Notes under the pieces: model-generated
Seen by the model: only the letters and a program-made list of their open reading frames with translations
Database searches by the model: none
What the model was told of the DNA's origin: nothing
Made by a program: the position numbers and the translations under genes
Shown: piece after piece, positions 25,947 to 33,731 of the stretch
How the letters are laid out: the number at the start of each line of letters is the position of its first letter
How positions within the stretch are numbered: the stretch's first letter is position 1
NCBI GenBank assembly: GCA_051252005.1
Contig: JBPOEZ010000010.1
Span: 1-64,000 of the forward strand
DNA from: JACOMS01 sp051252005
Lineage (GTDB): Bacteria > Pseudomonadota > Alphaproteobacteria > Caulobacterales > Maricaulaceae
Direction: 5' to 3'
Length of the DNA stretch: 64,000 nucleotides

Positions 25947-26132
25947 CCGTATAAGGCTGCTACCTGCCCGCTATAGCCAGTAGGTAGACAATTCTAAATC
26001 CTGACAGGATTAGTCTCTATGCAACAAAATGCATAATGCCGCAGGATAAGCACCTTGTATTTTGCGCGGTTCTCCCTCATATGAGATCCGCAATAATTAA
26101 ATAGATTTCACCCGTTTAAACCGGAGCCTAAT

Positions 26133-26879
26133 ATGAAAGTCCTCGTCCCCGTCAAGCGCGTGCTTGACTACAACGTCAAAGCGCGGGTCAAATCAGACCA
26201 AAGCGGTGTTGACCTCGCCAATGTCAAAATGTCCATGAACCCGTTTGACGAAATTTCCGTCGAACAGGCTGTACGCTTACAAGAAGCTGGAACCGCGACA
26301 GAAACGATCGTTGTCTCTATTGGGCCGGCTAAGGCGCAAGAAACCATCCGTACAGCGCTTGCCATGGGCATTGACCGCGGCATTCACGTTCAAACGGACG
26401 AAGACTTAGAGCCGCTTGCGATTGCAAAAATTCTTAAAGGGATTGTCGAGGCAGAAGGCCCTGAACTTGTGATCCTTGGCAAGCAAGCCATTGATAATGA
26501 TTTCGGCGCCACGGGCTCTATGCTCGCCGCTCTCCTCGGCTGGCCGCAAGCGACTTTCGCTAATTCTCTAGACAGCGCAGAAGGCAGCTTGACTGTCGCC
26601 CGCGAAGTCGATGGCGGATTGCAAACGGTGAAAACCGAATTGCCTGCCGTTGTCACAACCGATCTCCGTTTGAACGAGCCGCGTTACGCTTCGCTTCCAA
26701 ACATCATGAAAGCCAAGCGCAAACCTATCGACGCCAAAACGCCTGAAGATTTCGGTGTGGATACCGCGCCGCGTCTTAAGACTTTAAAAGTGACTGAACC
26801 TGCCGCGCGCGAAGCTGGTATTAAAGTCGAATCCGTAGAGGAGCTTGTTAGCAAGCTCAAAGCTGAGGGAGTAATTTAA
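26133..26879 (+). CDS. etfB: Electron transfer flavoprotein, beta subunit
   Basis: A 248-residue subunit of the heterodimeric ETF that collects electrons from acyl-CoA and other dehydrogenases and passes them to ETF-quinone oxidoreductase. It begins MKVLVPVKRVLDYNVK and contains the AMP-binding LGKQAIDNDFGATG and the late signature ADIR-like block TTDLRLNEPRYASLPNIMKAK. GGAG lies seven bases before the ATG. The 186-base gap upstream contains a small inverted repeat (AATCCT-GAC-AGGATT, 25997-26011) that might be regulatory. It overlaps etfA by one base (TAATG). Confidence 0.97.
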   Translation: MKVLVPVKRVLDYNVKARVKSDQSGVDLANVKMSMNPFDEISVEQAVRLQEAGTATETIVVSIGPAKAQETIRTALAMGIDRGIHVQTDEDLEPLAIAKILKGIVEAEGPELVILGKQAIDNDFGATGSMLAALLGWPQATFANSLDSAEGSLTVAREVDGGLQTVKTELPAVVTTDLRLNEPRYASLPNIMKAKRKPIDAKTPEDFGVDTAPRLKTLKVTEPAAREAGIKVESVEELVSKLKAEGVI

Positions 26880-27805
26880 TGGCTATTCTTGTTGTTGCAG
26901 AACACGATAATTCTGCCCTGAAAGACGCAACCCATAAAACCGTTACGGCGGCACAAGCTATGGGCGGCGATGTTGACGTTCTTGTTGCTGGCAAAGGCGC
27001 AAAAGCTATTGCGGAAGCAGCAGCGAAAATTGACGGCGTGCGTAAAGTCTTGCTCGCTGAGAGCGACGCTCTTGCTCACCAACTCGCGGAAGCTATGGAA
27101 GCCGCGATTGTGCCGCTTATGTCTGGCTATGACGCTGTCCTTGCCCCAGATACCACAACGCACAAAAACTACATGCCGCGTGTTGCAGCGTCTTTAGACG
27201 TTATGCAGATCAGCTCTGTCACCGGCGTCGAAAGCGCGGATACATTTGTGCGCCCGATCTATGCCGGTAACGCTATGGCGACTGTGCAGTCGAGTGACCC
27301 CAAGAAAGTCGTCACCGTTCGCACAACCGCGTTTGGCGCAGCTGGCGAAGGCGGCTCGGCCTCTGTTGAAACAGTGGAAGCCGCAGGCGGCCCGTATAAG
27401 GCAGAATTTGTTAGCGAAGAGCTTTCCGAATCCGAACGCCCTGAATTAACAGCCGCTAAGATCGTCGTATCCGGCGGACGCGGTGTTGGCTCGGCTGAAA
27501 ACTTTGCCATCATTGAAAGCCTTGCCGACAAGCTTGGCGCAGCGATGGGCGCATCCCGCGCCGCCGTCGATGCGGGTTATGTCCCGAACGATTTGCAAGT
27601 TGGCCAAACCGGTAAAGCCGTGGCTCCAGAGCTCTATATCGCTATTGGTATCTCCGGTGCAATCCAGCATTTGGCCGGCATGAAAGACAGCAAGATCATC
27701 GTCGCCATAAACAAAGATGAAGACGCGCCTATCTTCCAAGTCGCCGATTACGGCCTTGTTGCTGACCTGTTTAAAGCCGTTCCTGAACTGGACGCCGCGC
27801 TTTAA
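26879..27805 (+). CDS. etfA: Electron transfer flavoprotein, alpha subunit
   Basis: A 308-residue partner of EtfB. The C-terminal FAD-binding half is fully conserved: GGRGVGSAENF, GASRAAVDAGY, QVGQTGKAVAPELYIAIGIS and GAIQHLAGM, then INKDEDAPIFQVADYGLVAD. Together with EtfB it feeds electrons from fatty-acid and amino-acid oxidation to the quinone pool. A strong terminator follows 22 bases after the stop. Confidence 0.97.
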   Translation: MAILVVAEHDNSALKDATHKTVTAAQAMGGDVDVLVAGKGAKAIAEAAAKIDGVRKVLLAESDALAHQLAEAMEAAIVPLMSGYDAVLAPDTTTHKNYMPRVAASLDVMQISSVTGVESADTFVRPIYAGNAMATVQSSDPKKVVTVRTTAFGAAGEGGSASVETVEAAGGPYKAEFVSEELSESERPELTAAKIVVSGGRGVGSAENFAIIESLADKLGAAMGASRAAVDAGYVPNDLQVGQTGKAVAPELYIAIGISGAIQHLAGMKDSKIIVAINKDEDAPIFQVADYGLVADLFKAVPELDAAL

Positions 27806-27826
27806 ACTAAAGCCCATAACATTACG

Positions 27827-27865
27827 AAACCCGGTCAGGCTTTGCGTCTGTACCGGGTTTTTTAT
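27827..27865 (+). terminator. Rho-independent terminator of etfBA
   Basis: A stem of AAACCCGGT (27827-27835) and ACCGGGTTT (27852-27860), with a 16-base loop, is followed by a T-run. It lies 22 bases after etfA. The following gene is on the other strand, and the A/T symmetry could let it act both ways. Confidence 0.88.
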
Positions 27866-27887
27866 TGAGAAAATTTCGCGCGCCGCC

Positions 27888-28481
27888 CTATAACTTCACT
27901 AGCTCGGCAATGACGTGAAAAATCCAGTAGAGCCAGTAGCCCATGAGCCCGAGCAGGATCAGTCCAAGAAAATCGGGAATATGAAGCCACAACCAAGACA
28001 CGGTTTTATTACACCAAAATTTCGACCCTGCCTGCCGCCGCTCTAGCGCCTCGTGCAAGAATGGTTTCTGCATATGCAAATCGTTGGGCAAGTCATGAAC
28101 CTCTCGGTTGTGCGCGCGGACAATGTCCAAGGTACGGCGGCTAGGACGAATAAACACATCCATAATCGTTCCGGCCACCGGCACCATTCCGACGAATAAA
28201 TCAGCAATGGCAAGCCGGATCGCCGGAAACATCTTTCGTGTCGGCACACCCATACGGCGGCCCAAAACAAACGCATACCCCGTCATCAACAGACCCGCTA
28301 TATCTCCGGCAAAAGGAATAGCGGACAGCGCGGCATCGAGCCCAACGCCTTGCTTCGTGAAAGGAATGCGGATAACGCTATCCATCACATTGGCAAATTT
28401 GGCGAGCTTCCGCTCCTGCCGGATAATCTCAGCGCGTTTGCCATCCAGATCAGTCATGGAGCGTTTCTGAAGGGAGCTCAT
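27888..28481 (-). CDS. DUF4112 membrane protein
   Basis: A 197-residue protein of unknown function with the DUF4112 signature: MDSVIRIPFTKQGVGLDAAL, then IPFAGDIAGLLMTGYAF, RMGVPTRKMFPAI and DLFVGMVPVAGTIMDVFIRP. Two or three hydrophobic segments plus a strong C-terminal membrane helix are visible. The start at 28481 is chosen because GAAGGAA lies eight bases upstream; the ATG at 28457, which would overlap the upstream lipoprotein by eight bases, is an alternative. The open frame extends further but has no homology there. Confidence 0.82.
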   Translation of the reverse strand: MSSLQKRSMTDLDGKRAEIIRQERKLAKFANVMDSVIRIPFTKQGVGLDAALSAIPFAGDIAGLLMTGYAFVLGRRMGVPTRKMFPAIRLAIADLFVGMVPVAGTIMDVFIRPSRRTLDIVRAHNREVHDLPNDLHMQKPFLHEALERRQAGSKFWCNKTVSWLWLHIPDFLGLILLGLMGYWLYWIFHVIAELVKL

Positions 28482-29217
28482 CGACGAAAATTCCTTCTCG
28501 GGCCTCCCGTAATTTCTTGACCCACAGCTCAAAAGCACGGTCTTGTAACTCGCGCCCATAGGCCTTGTCCTCGAAGCCATCCAAACCCGAATAATATATT
28601 TGCCCAAGGGACATCATGGCCATGGGGTCCTCGCCTCTAACGGCCACTTTTAATACTCTCACCGCTTCGGCAATGTTTTGCTTTGTGTTCTGGTAGCAAT
28701 ACAAAAGAGAAGCGCCGATTTCATTTGCCGCATAAACAGATCCCATCTCACTGGCTTGCCAAACGAGATGGTTGATAATCCGGTCTTCTAGCCCGTCAAC
28801 ATATGCGGCTTCAGTGACCTGAATACCCAAACCAACAAAAAAGGCTACGCTCTCATCACTCGTCTTATCCGCCAGCATGAGCATGTAATCGAATATTTCT
28901 TCTGCGCTTTTATTGCGGGTTTCCAAAGCGAGTGCGGCGACAATATTTTCCGGTAACTGACGGCGAACCTCATATGTTTCCAAATTTTCGGCAGCGCAGC
29001 CAGAAAAATTTCCCTGCACAAAGGCGGCAATTCCCAAATCATTGAGCTCATACAAAACATCATCATAAGGCTCGAAACGCTTTTCATCCTTTTCAAGACC
29101 TAAGGTTTTATAATAGGCAGCCTCAGCTGGAGAGACCCTCTCTGAAACATCAGAGTCATCGCTGTAAGGATCGCATGCCATGAGACAAAGGCATGCTAAA
29201 ATTACTAATACTCGCAT
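28450..29217 (-). CDS. Lipoprotein with Sel1-like repeat
   Basis: A 255-residue probable lipoprotein: signal peptide with lipobox LMAC, Cys15, followed by DPYSDDSD, the Asp after Cys that in some bacteria marks inner-membrane retention. The rest is alpha-helical. The region AANEIGASLLYCYQN, AVRVLKVAVRGEDPMAMMSLG resembles Sel1/TPR-like repeats used for protein contacts. Function is unknown. It overlaps the downstream DUF4112 gene, so the two are probably coupled. Confidence 0.7.
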   Translation of the reverse strand: MRVLVILACLCLMACDPYSDDSDVSERVSPAEAAYYKTLGLEKDEKRFEPYDDVLYELNDLGIAAFVQGNFSGCAAENLETYEVRRQLPENIVAALALETRNKSAEEIFDYMLMLADKTSDESVAFFVGLGIQVTEAAYVDGLEDRIINHLVWQASEMGSVYAANEIGASLLYCYQNTKQNIAEAVRVLKVAVRGEDPMAMMSLGQIYYSGLDGFEDKAYGRELQDRAFELWVKKLREAREGIFVDELPSETLHD

Positions 29218-29281
29218 CTATGACGTTCCTTTGTGTAAACCGAAAATGCACCGATGCTCAGTATGCAGGGTATGAATCCGC

Positions 29282-29935
29282 CTACCGCTCAAATTCGCTC
29301 GCGTCGGCGAAGGCCAGTTTGAAGCCTTCGCGTTTACTGATTCGGCTCATATAGGCATCGAATACGGGCGTGCGGCAGAGACCGTATGCCCTTGCCCAGT
29401 TTACATTTTGCGCCGTTACGCAATCGGCGGCGGTGAAAATTTCGCCGCAAATATACGGATGCGCCTCTAGCCTAGCCGCGAGTTGCGGCGCTATTTCTTT
29501 TTCTATTTTATCGCGGTTAAATTTTGACGTCGCCGCGCTGCGCATGGCTTCTGGAAAAAGCGTTTCGTGCAGGCGAATTTGCCAAAGCAACATGTCCATG
29601 TGAGCGCAGCCAAAAAACATCATTTGCAGATAATCGGCGCGCGCTGGTAAATCTTCTATCGTTGGCGCTAATTTATCATGCGCGTCTGCGAGCCAAACCA
29701 TCATCGCGCCGCTTTCAATCAATGTTTGGCTGCTGCCATCTTCGTAGCCCACTTCGAGTACAGGCACGGCATGGTTAGGGTTCTTGGCCAAAAAGGCAGG
29801 GGTCATCGCCTCGCCTTTCATCATCGCCATTTTATGAACTTCGAAATCCTCGCCGCGTAATTCATGCAACAAAAATTTCACCCGCGCGGAGCGGGACAGC
29901 GGATAATGATAGAGTTTAAGCGAAGCAATGGTCAT
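29282..29935 (-). CDS. Glutathione S-transferase family protein
   Basis: A 217-residue GST. The N-terminal thioredoxin-like domain contains LYHYPLSRSARVKFLLHEL with a catalytic Ser or Tyr candidate, then NHAVPVLEV with the cis-Pro, and TLIESGAMMVWLAD with the glutathione-binding Glu-Ser. The C-terminal helical domain has IFTAADCVTAQNVNWA. The substrate is unknown. It is a single gene, with gaps of 44 and 65 bases to its neighbours. Confidence 0.88.
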   Translation of the reverse strand: MTIASLKLYHYPLSRSARVKFLLHELRGEDFEVHKMAMMKGEAMTPAFLAKNPNHAVPVLEVGYEDGSSQTLIESGAMMVWLADAHDKLAPTIEDLPARADYLQMMFFGCAHMDMLLWQIRLHETLFPEAMRSAATSKFNRDKIEKEIAPQLAARLEAHPYICGEIFTAADCVTAQNVNWARAYGLCRTPVFDAYMSRISKREGFKLAFADASEFER

Positions 29936-29978
29936 GGCAAACTTATAGCGCTATTTCGCGCCGTTATGAAACCCGCCT

Positions 29979-30590
29979 TTACGCACGGTTTAAAAGAAAC
30001 TCGCCGACATTCGTGTTCGCTCTTTTCCGTAGCCCTAGCGTTTTAAGCTCCGCGAGTAGCGGCTCTGCATGGGCGCTTACGAACGAGATCGATAGCGCAT
30101 GTGTATCATTTACATGGGTACGAGAAATTCGGGCAGAGATACCGCCGAGCCGGAAGGTTTCGCGGATCGCGCTTACTCTGAAATAGCGGGTTTTACGGCT
30201 GAGACTTTCGTCAAGCTCTTCGGCCGTCATAGAGCCAATAATAGGGCCAGAAAACTTTGGAATCCGCGAGGCGATAGTTCTGGCGAGCGTCCGGCGCATG
30301 GGCACCTCGGACTTTACTGTTGTCTCCCACACTTCGAGCGGGCCTTCTTCGTTGATGAGGGTTTTAATCTCAAAAATCTCATTATCGTTCATTTTTGCAA
30401 TTTGGCCGCGACGTCCTGGCAAAAGGAAAAACCGATCAAGCCGCGTTTCCTTTTTATCAAATTCAAACCGTTCCCGAATTAGCGCTTCGCTGTCTTGGTT
30501 ACCCTCTAAATAGTCGCGCCATTCAAAACGGCGTTTCGAGGCATCAGGGTTAGCGTGGCGGGTGATAGGACGGCTGTTTTGATAAATCAT
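29979..30590 (-). CDS. Hypothetical protein
   Basis: I do not recognise this 203-residue soluble protein. It is basic and rich in charged residues. Visible features are RFEWRDYL, LDRFFLLPGRRGQIAKM, EGPLEVWETTVKSEVP and a long C-terminal Arg/Leu segment. The alternation of strands and the LDRFFLLPGR opening loosely recall CYTH-type folds, but the EXEXK motif is absent, so no function is given. The start at 30590 is chosen because AAGGA lies four bases before it; the open frame to 30692 has no supporting site. Confidence 0.6.
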   Translation of the reverse strand: MIYQNSRPITRHANPDASKRRFEWRDYLEGNQDSEALIRERFEFDKKETRLDRFFLLPGRRGQIAKMNDNEIFEIKTLINEEGPLEVWETTVKSEVPMRRTLARTIASRIPKFSGPIIGSMTAEELDESLSRKTRYFRVSAIRETFRLGGISARISRTHVNDTHALSISFVSAHAEPLLAELKTLGLRKRANTNVGEFLLNRA

Positions 30591-30830
30591 GGGATCCTTA
30601 AGGGCAGAGTTGGAAAGTGGGCGTAACGTATACAAGTGAACGAAGCGTTCAAAAATAAAGTAAACGGGGAGGGGCACGTTCAAACGGCCCATGATGCAAA
30701 AGTTAGAAAGCGGTAACCGCGTAAAATATAATGTCTAAGGTTTGCATGAGCGCCTTATAGCACACTTTTCAAATATTACCTAATCGTGAAGATTCTAGCC
30801 GCCCTCAAGGCCGTCTGCCTGAGCTTAAGC

Positions 30831-30866
30831 CAAAAAAAAACTCACCCGGCGTGGACCGAATGAGTT
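30831..30866 (-). terminator. Rho-independent terminator of the cold-shock gene
   Basis: On the minus strand, AACTCATTCGG (30866-30856) pairs with CCGGGTGAGT (30849-30840), giving a stem of about ten pairs around a six-base loop, followed by nine T. It lies 33 bases after the cold-shock gene stop. Confidence 0.88.
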
Positions 30867-30899
30867 CAACTCAATGACCGCAAGCGGCCAAGAAGATTT

Positions 30900-31115
30900 T
30901 TATGCCATAGAGATAGAGTCAACGGCAGTTTTGCCGGAACGCTTATCGATAGCAGTGTTGAACTGTACTTTGTCGCCTTCGTTTAGGCTGTTAAGGCCAG
31001 AACGCTCAAGAGCGGATACGTGTACAAATACATCGTCGCCGGACTCAGGCTGAATAAAGCCGAAGCCTTTTGTTGTGTTGAAGAATTTTACAGTTCCTGT
31101 TTTCATATCTGACAT
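30900..31115 (-). CDS. Cold-shock protein, CspA family
   Basis: A 71-residue single cold-shock domain. The RNA-binding motifs RNP1 KGFGFIQP and RNP2 DVFVHVSAL are both present after the usual GTVKFFN strand. It acts as an RNA chaperone in the cytoplasm. AAAGGAAAA sits about six bases before the ATG. The gap to the divergent gene is long enough for a regulated leader. The name alone does not prove cold induction; alphaproteobacteria carry several such genes. Confidence 0.95.
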   Translation of the reverse strand: MSDMKTGTVKFFNTTKGFGFIQPESGDDVFVHVSALERSGLNSLNEGDKVQFNTAIDKRSGKTAVDSISMA

Positions 31116-31202
31116 GGGTATTTTCCTTTCACGTCATTAAATTGCAAGTCCCAACATGGGACCGGCGGGAGTTTCGATGAGGGAAGAAAAAATACAGTGT
31201 CT

Positions 31203-31239
31203 CCATACGGGGCTTCCTGTTGGAGGGGAAACCGTATGG
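31203..31239 (+). promoter_or_regulatory. mRNA hairpin hiding ribosome site and start codon
   Basis: The arms CCATACGG (31203-31210) and CCGTATGG (31232-31239) are perfectly complementary; the second arm contains the ATG at 31236. Inside the loop, CTTCC (31213-31217) can pair with GGAGG (31222-31226) around TGTT, covering the Shine-Dalgarno sequence. The whole 37-base unit can thus fold into one long hairpin that blocks translation of the ORF at 31236. There is no T-run, so it is not a terminator. A temperature- or ligand-dependent switch is possible, and the cold-shock gene lies just upstream on the other strand. Confidence 0.5.
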
Positions 31240-31400
31240 ACAGTAAGCCGGATTGTCTGGCCAAAATCGATAATTTGCATATAGGGGATATTCAGAGGAA
31301 CGCAAGCCTAAAGAGTCTTTATTGCAGTGAATGTTCTTCGCCTTTACGGCCCCGTCCTGTAAGTCTGACTTTTCCTAACCCCGAATTGAGACCGCTATGA
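31236..31400 (+). CDS. Possible 54-residue leader or small protein
   Basis: The ATG at 31236 is preceded, with seven bases between, by GGAGGGG, one of the best ribosome sites in the window, and the ORF ends by overlapping the next start codon as ATGA. The product has two Cys in CSEC and ends in a Pro-rich tail; I recognise no family. It may be a real small protein, or a leader whose translation controls the downstream gene through coupling. Codon use is not clearly that of a gene, so confidence is low. Confidence 0.35.
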   Translation: MDSKPDCLAKIDNLHIGDIQRNASLKSLYCSECSSPLRPRPVSLTFPNPELRPL

Positions 31401-32122
31401 GCCGCCTGTTTGAAGAACTCGACTACCGCGAAACGCCGATTGGCCCGATCAGTTTACGGCGGCGGCGATTGCTGGCGCTGGATGTGGATGTGTTTGAAAT
31501 CATCCTCGGCGAAGAGCATCTTATGTCGAGCCTGTTTACCGCCTCAGAAATCGCGCTCGCAAAACTTGGCCTTAGCAAACTTGCCGAAAGCGGCGTTTCT
31601 GGCCCGTGGGATGTGGTCGTCGGCGGCCTCGGCCTTGGCTATACGGCGGGGGCCGTACTTGAGGATGCAAATGTTGGGTCGCTCATTGTTGTGGAATTCC
31701 TGCAAGCCGTCGCCGATTGGCACGAAGAGGGCCTGCTCCCGCTTGATCCCCCGCTAAGCGCCGATCCGCGCTGCGCCGTATCCGTCGGGGATTTCTTCGC
31801 CAAAGCGGAATCGACAGACGGCTTTGATACCGCGCAGCCCGCGCGCAAATTCCATGCAATCCTCATCGACATTGACCACACACCAGACTGGTTATTGGAC
31901 GCGCGTAGCGGCAGTTTCTACAGCGAAGCGGGCCTGGGAAAACTCGCCGCCCACCTAAAACCCGGGGGCGTCATGGGCCTCTGGTCGGACGCGGTGACGG
32001 ATGCGGGTTTCGTCGCCCGCCTCGAATCCGTGTTCGACAAGGCTTGGGCAGAACCCGTGACATTCCATAATCCGCTCCAAGATAAGCCGTTCACACAGAC
32101 TGTGTATTTGGCGCAGGTTTAA
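31397..32122 (+). CDS. Spermidine-synthase-like methyltransferase-fold protein
   Basis: A 241-residue protein with a Rossmann core. It has VVVGGLGLGYTAGAVLED as motif I, VVEFLQAVADWHE after strand 2, and ILIDIDHTPDWLL as the acidic loop of spermidine-synthase-like proteins, followed by HLKPGGVMGLWSD. True polyamine synthases have DG/YD and GG(E/D)G motifs that are not intact here, so a different small-molecule role is likely. The start overlaps the small ORF by four bases. Confidence 0.72.
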   Translation: MSRLFEELDYRETPIGPISLRRRRLLALDVDVFEIILGEEHLMSSLFTASEIALAKLGLSKLAESGVSGPWDVVVGGLGLGYTAGAVLEDANVGSLIVVEFLQAVADWHEEGLLPLDPPLSADPRCAVSVGDFFAKAESTDGFDTAQPARKFHAILIDIDHTPDWLLDARSGSFYSEAGLGKLAAHLKPGGVMGLWSDAVTDAGFVARLESVFDKAWAEPVTFHNPLQDKPFTQTVYLAQV

Positions 32123-32132
32123 CATTTCAACA

Positions 32133-32224
32133 CGTTATCCCGCGTCGGGCGCGGGACATAGCCGTTATAATGCACCCAAACTCTCGAGGTCCCGCATCTC
32201 CACTGCGTTGCGTGCGGGATGACA
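32133..32224. repeat. Inverted-repeat element R3
   Basis: A member of the TGTCATCCC family. The left end is eroded (CGTTATCCCGC, where others have CTGTCATCCCGC), and the right end is GCGGGATGACA. The linker TAATGCACCCAAACTCTCGAG is nearly the same as in R2 at 4.37 kb. Two inner hairpins, CCCGCG with CGCGGG and GTCCCGCA with TGCGGGAT, are conserved. Confidence 0.75.
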
Positions 32225-32243
32225 AGATAGGTAGACTTAAAAA

Positions 32244-32347
32244 CCTGTCATCCCGCAAAGCCGCAGGCTTATGCGGGACCTCGCAATTATATAGCGCCGA
32301 GACCCCGCGTCTCTTTGTTTGCAAGCAAACAATAACACGTGATGACA
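32244..32347. repeat. Inverted-repeat element R4
   Basis: Starts CCTGTCATCCCGCAAAGCCG, almost identical to the left half of R1 at 3.1 kb, with the hairpin TCCCGC/GCGGGA. The right half is altered: CCGAGACCCCGCG is followed by TTTGTTTGCAAGCAAACAA, its own palindrome, and the end GATGACA. It lies 20 bases after R3 in the same orientation. Confidence 0.72.
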
Positions 32348-32387
32348 AGTGCTATTAGTTCAATGACAATTGTTCCCATTTCAATGA

Positions 32388-32462
32388 CCTGTCATCCCGC
32401 ACAAAGGCGTAGCCGTAGATGCGGGACCTCGCAGTTATTAAAGCACCGAGACCCCGCGTTAT
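32388..32462. repeat. Inverted-repeat element R5, right end eroded
   Basis: Starts CCTGTCATCCCGCA, with a hairpin ending TGCGGGACCTCG, then a linker and CCGAGACCCCGCG as in R4. The right terminal repeat is missing. It is the third element within 330 bases. The rest of the gap to orphan gene B (32463-32543) shows nothing further. The three copies differ too much in length and spacing to be a CRISPR array. Confidence 0.65.
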
Positions 32463-32543
32463 AGCTCACCCCAGCACCAATAGCGCCCAGAGCGGACGTG
32501 ATGTATTCAATAAATGTGAAAGTCTGCGCGCGTTAAATACGCC

Positions 32544-33401
32544 CTAGATGCGAAGCGGCATTCGCCTGCAAACGGACACGTTGATCATTAAATCGAGGTT
32601 CATGACCTTGAAGTTGAGGAGCGTATACGTGTCAAAAATTCTTTGCCAGTCTGCCATAATCGTTTGGCGCGTAAGGTGCGGGGCGTTGCCCGTTGACCCC
32701 GTTGCGGCGATCCTGTCAGTTCCTGCCTCATGTGGCGCGGCGCCCTTTGGAGGTTCTGGCACGCGAAGCTGATCCGGCGTCAGCGGGATAGGCTTTGGCT
32801 GTCTTATAGAGATAAAGGCGTCGCGAGGTTTTGCGGGATAGGGCGCGCTATGGGCCGCATAAGTTTCCCCGTTTGAATCCTCTTGGGAATCTTTTTGAGA
32901 ACCCATTTGAGAAACGGCCGCAAGGCAGAACATTTCATGGCGATCCGTGCGGCGGCGCGCCTTCTTACGCAGCGGTGTAGCGGCTTTGATATTGGCCGCC
33001 TTACGCGCGGCAGGGGTCGCGCCCGCCATCATCTTGGCGTAGCGTTTATCCCAGCGCGTAAGCGCAGGCTCGCCGCCCAGATCATGGCGCACTTGGCGCT
33101 GCCAATCTGGGTCGCGCTGCACCGCTTTGATGAGCCACATTTTAAGATTATAGGCTTCCGCGCGGTAGGTCTGCGCGAACAGGCGCCGAGCCTCCCACAA
33201 TCGAGAGAGCGCCCCGCGCTGAACCCCGTTTGGATTAATCATCACCGCAATCCGCGCAATCAACGCCGGGATCACAGCCCGAAGCCCCGACGTATCAATC
33301 ATATCCGGCCCGTAAGCCATGCCCGGAAGGGTATCATGGCGCGGTGCGGGATGGGTGTCGGTCAATGTGTCGGTTTGGGTGTCATCAAGTGAATAAGTCA
33401 T
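32544..33401 (-). CDS. Orphan protein, copy B of the paralogue pair
   Basis: A 285-residue homologue of the gene at 3423-4241. The core DTSGLRAVIPALIAR, NGVQRGALSRLWEARRL, MWLIKAVQRDPDW, and LGGEPALTRWDKRY corresponds position by position to copy A, and PKPIPLTPDQLRVPE and LTRQ are the later shared blocks. The N-terminus is Thr/Asp-rich and the C-terminus differs. There are no membrane or secretion signals. The linker at about 130-150 is basic (KKARRRTDRHE). It lies between the repeat cluster R3-R5 and a repeat remnant, as copy A lies between R1 and R2. Function is unknown. Confidence 0.75.
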   Translation of the reverse strand: MTYSLDDTQTDTLTDTHPAPRHDTLPGMAYGPDMIDTSGLRAVIPALIARIAVMINPNGVQRGALSRLWEARRLFAQTYRAEAYNLKMWLIKAVQRDPDWQRQVRHDLGGEPALTRWDKRYAKMMAGATPAARKAANIKAATPLRKKARRRTDRHEMFCLAAVSQMGSQKDSQEDSNGETYAAHSAPYPAKPRDAFISIRQPKPIPLTPDQLRVPEPPKGAAPHEAGTDRIAATGSTGNAPHLTRQTIMADWQRIFDTYTLLNFKVMNLDLMINVSVCRRMPLRI

Positions 33402-33505
33402 GATTTCACAATAGGGGTAAAAGTGGCGGCGAGGATTAATCCGGCTGTTTATTTTATAAGTGATTGAAAAGATCAGGGTTTTTAAAATGCAATGCGAGGA
33501 TTAAT
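33402..33505 (-). promoter_or_regulatory. Conserved upstream region of orphan gene copy B
   Basis: On the coding strand, TAATCCTC occurs at 33503-33496 and 33438-33431, again 65 bp apart, with the nearer box beginning 37 bases before the ATG. Blocks CTTTTCAATC and TTTACCCCTA are also shared with copy A. The rest of the gap to the next gene (33506-33731) is AT-rich and contains only the repeat remnant at 33518-33529 and, over the stop codon of the nucleotidyltransferase, the palindrome TTTTACATGTAAAA (33730-33743). Confidence 0.55.
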
Positions 33506-33517
33506 AGCGCTAAGAGC

Positions 33518-33529
33518 TTGTCATCCCGG
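33518..33529. repeat. Remnant of a TGTCATCCC element
   Basis: The 12 bases TTGTCATCCCGG match the left end of R1, R4 and R5. No right end or hairpin follows, so only a broken end is left. Its place upstream of orphan gene B matches the presence of R1 upstream of copy A. Confidence 0.45.
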
Positions 33530-33731
33530 AAATTGGAAAACATCCTTAAAACTGGTCAAACACATACAAGGTTTGCCTGTCTCTTTTCCGCCAAAGTTTT
33601 TAATTTGCACCGCCCAATGAAGAGGTTGGCTTCGAATCAATCAGGCCGATAGTAAAATTTCCAACAATAAATCAAATTTAACTTTTTGCCCCATTTATGA
33701 ACGGCGAGCGAAATACGCTTACAGAGTTATT

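Noticed and set aside
31197..31235. GTG at 31197 as start of the small ORF
   Set aside because: No ribosome site precedes it, while the ATG at 31236 has GGAGGGG at ideal distance.
32133..32470. Three repeat units in a row that could suggest a CRISPR array
   Set aside because: The units are 75-104 bp, palindromic throughout, unequal in length and without uniform spacers; no cas gene is near.
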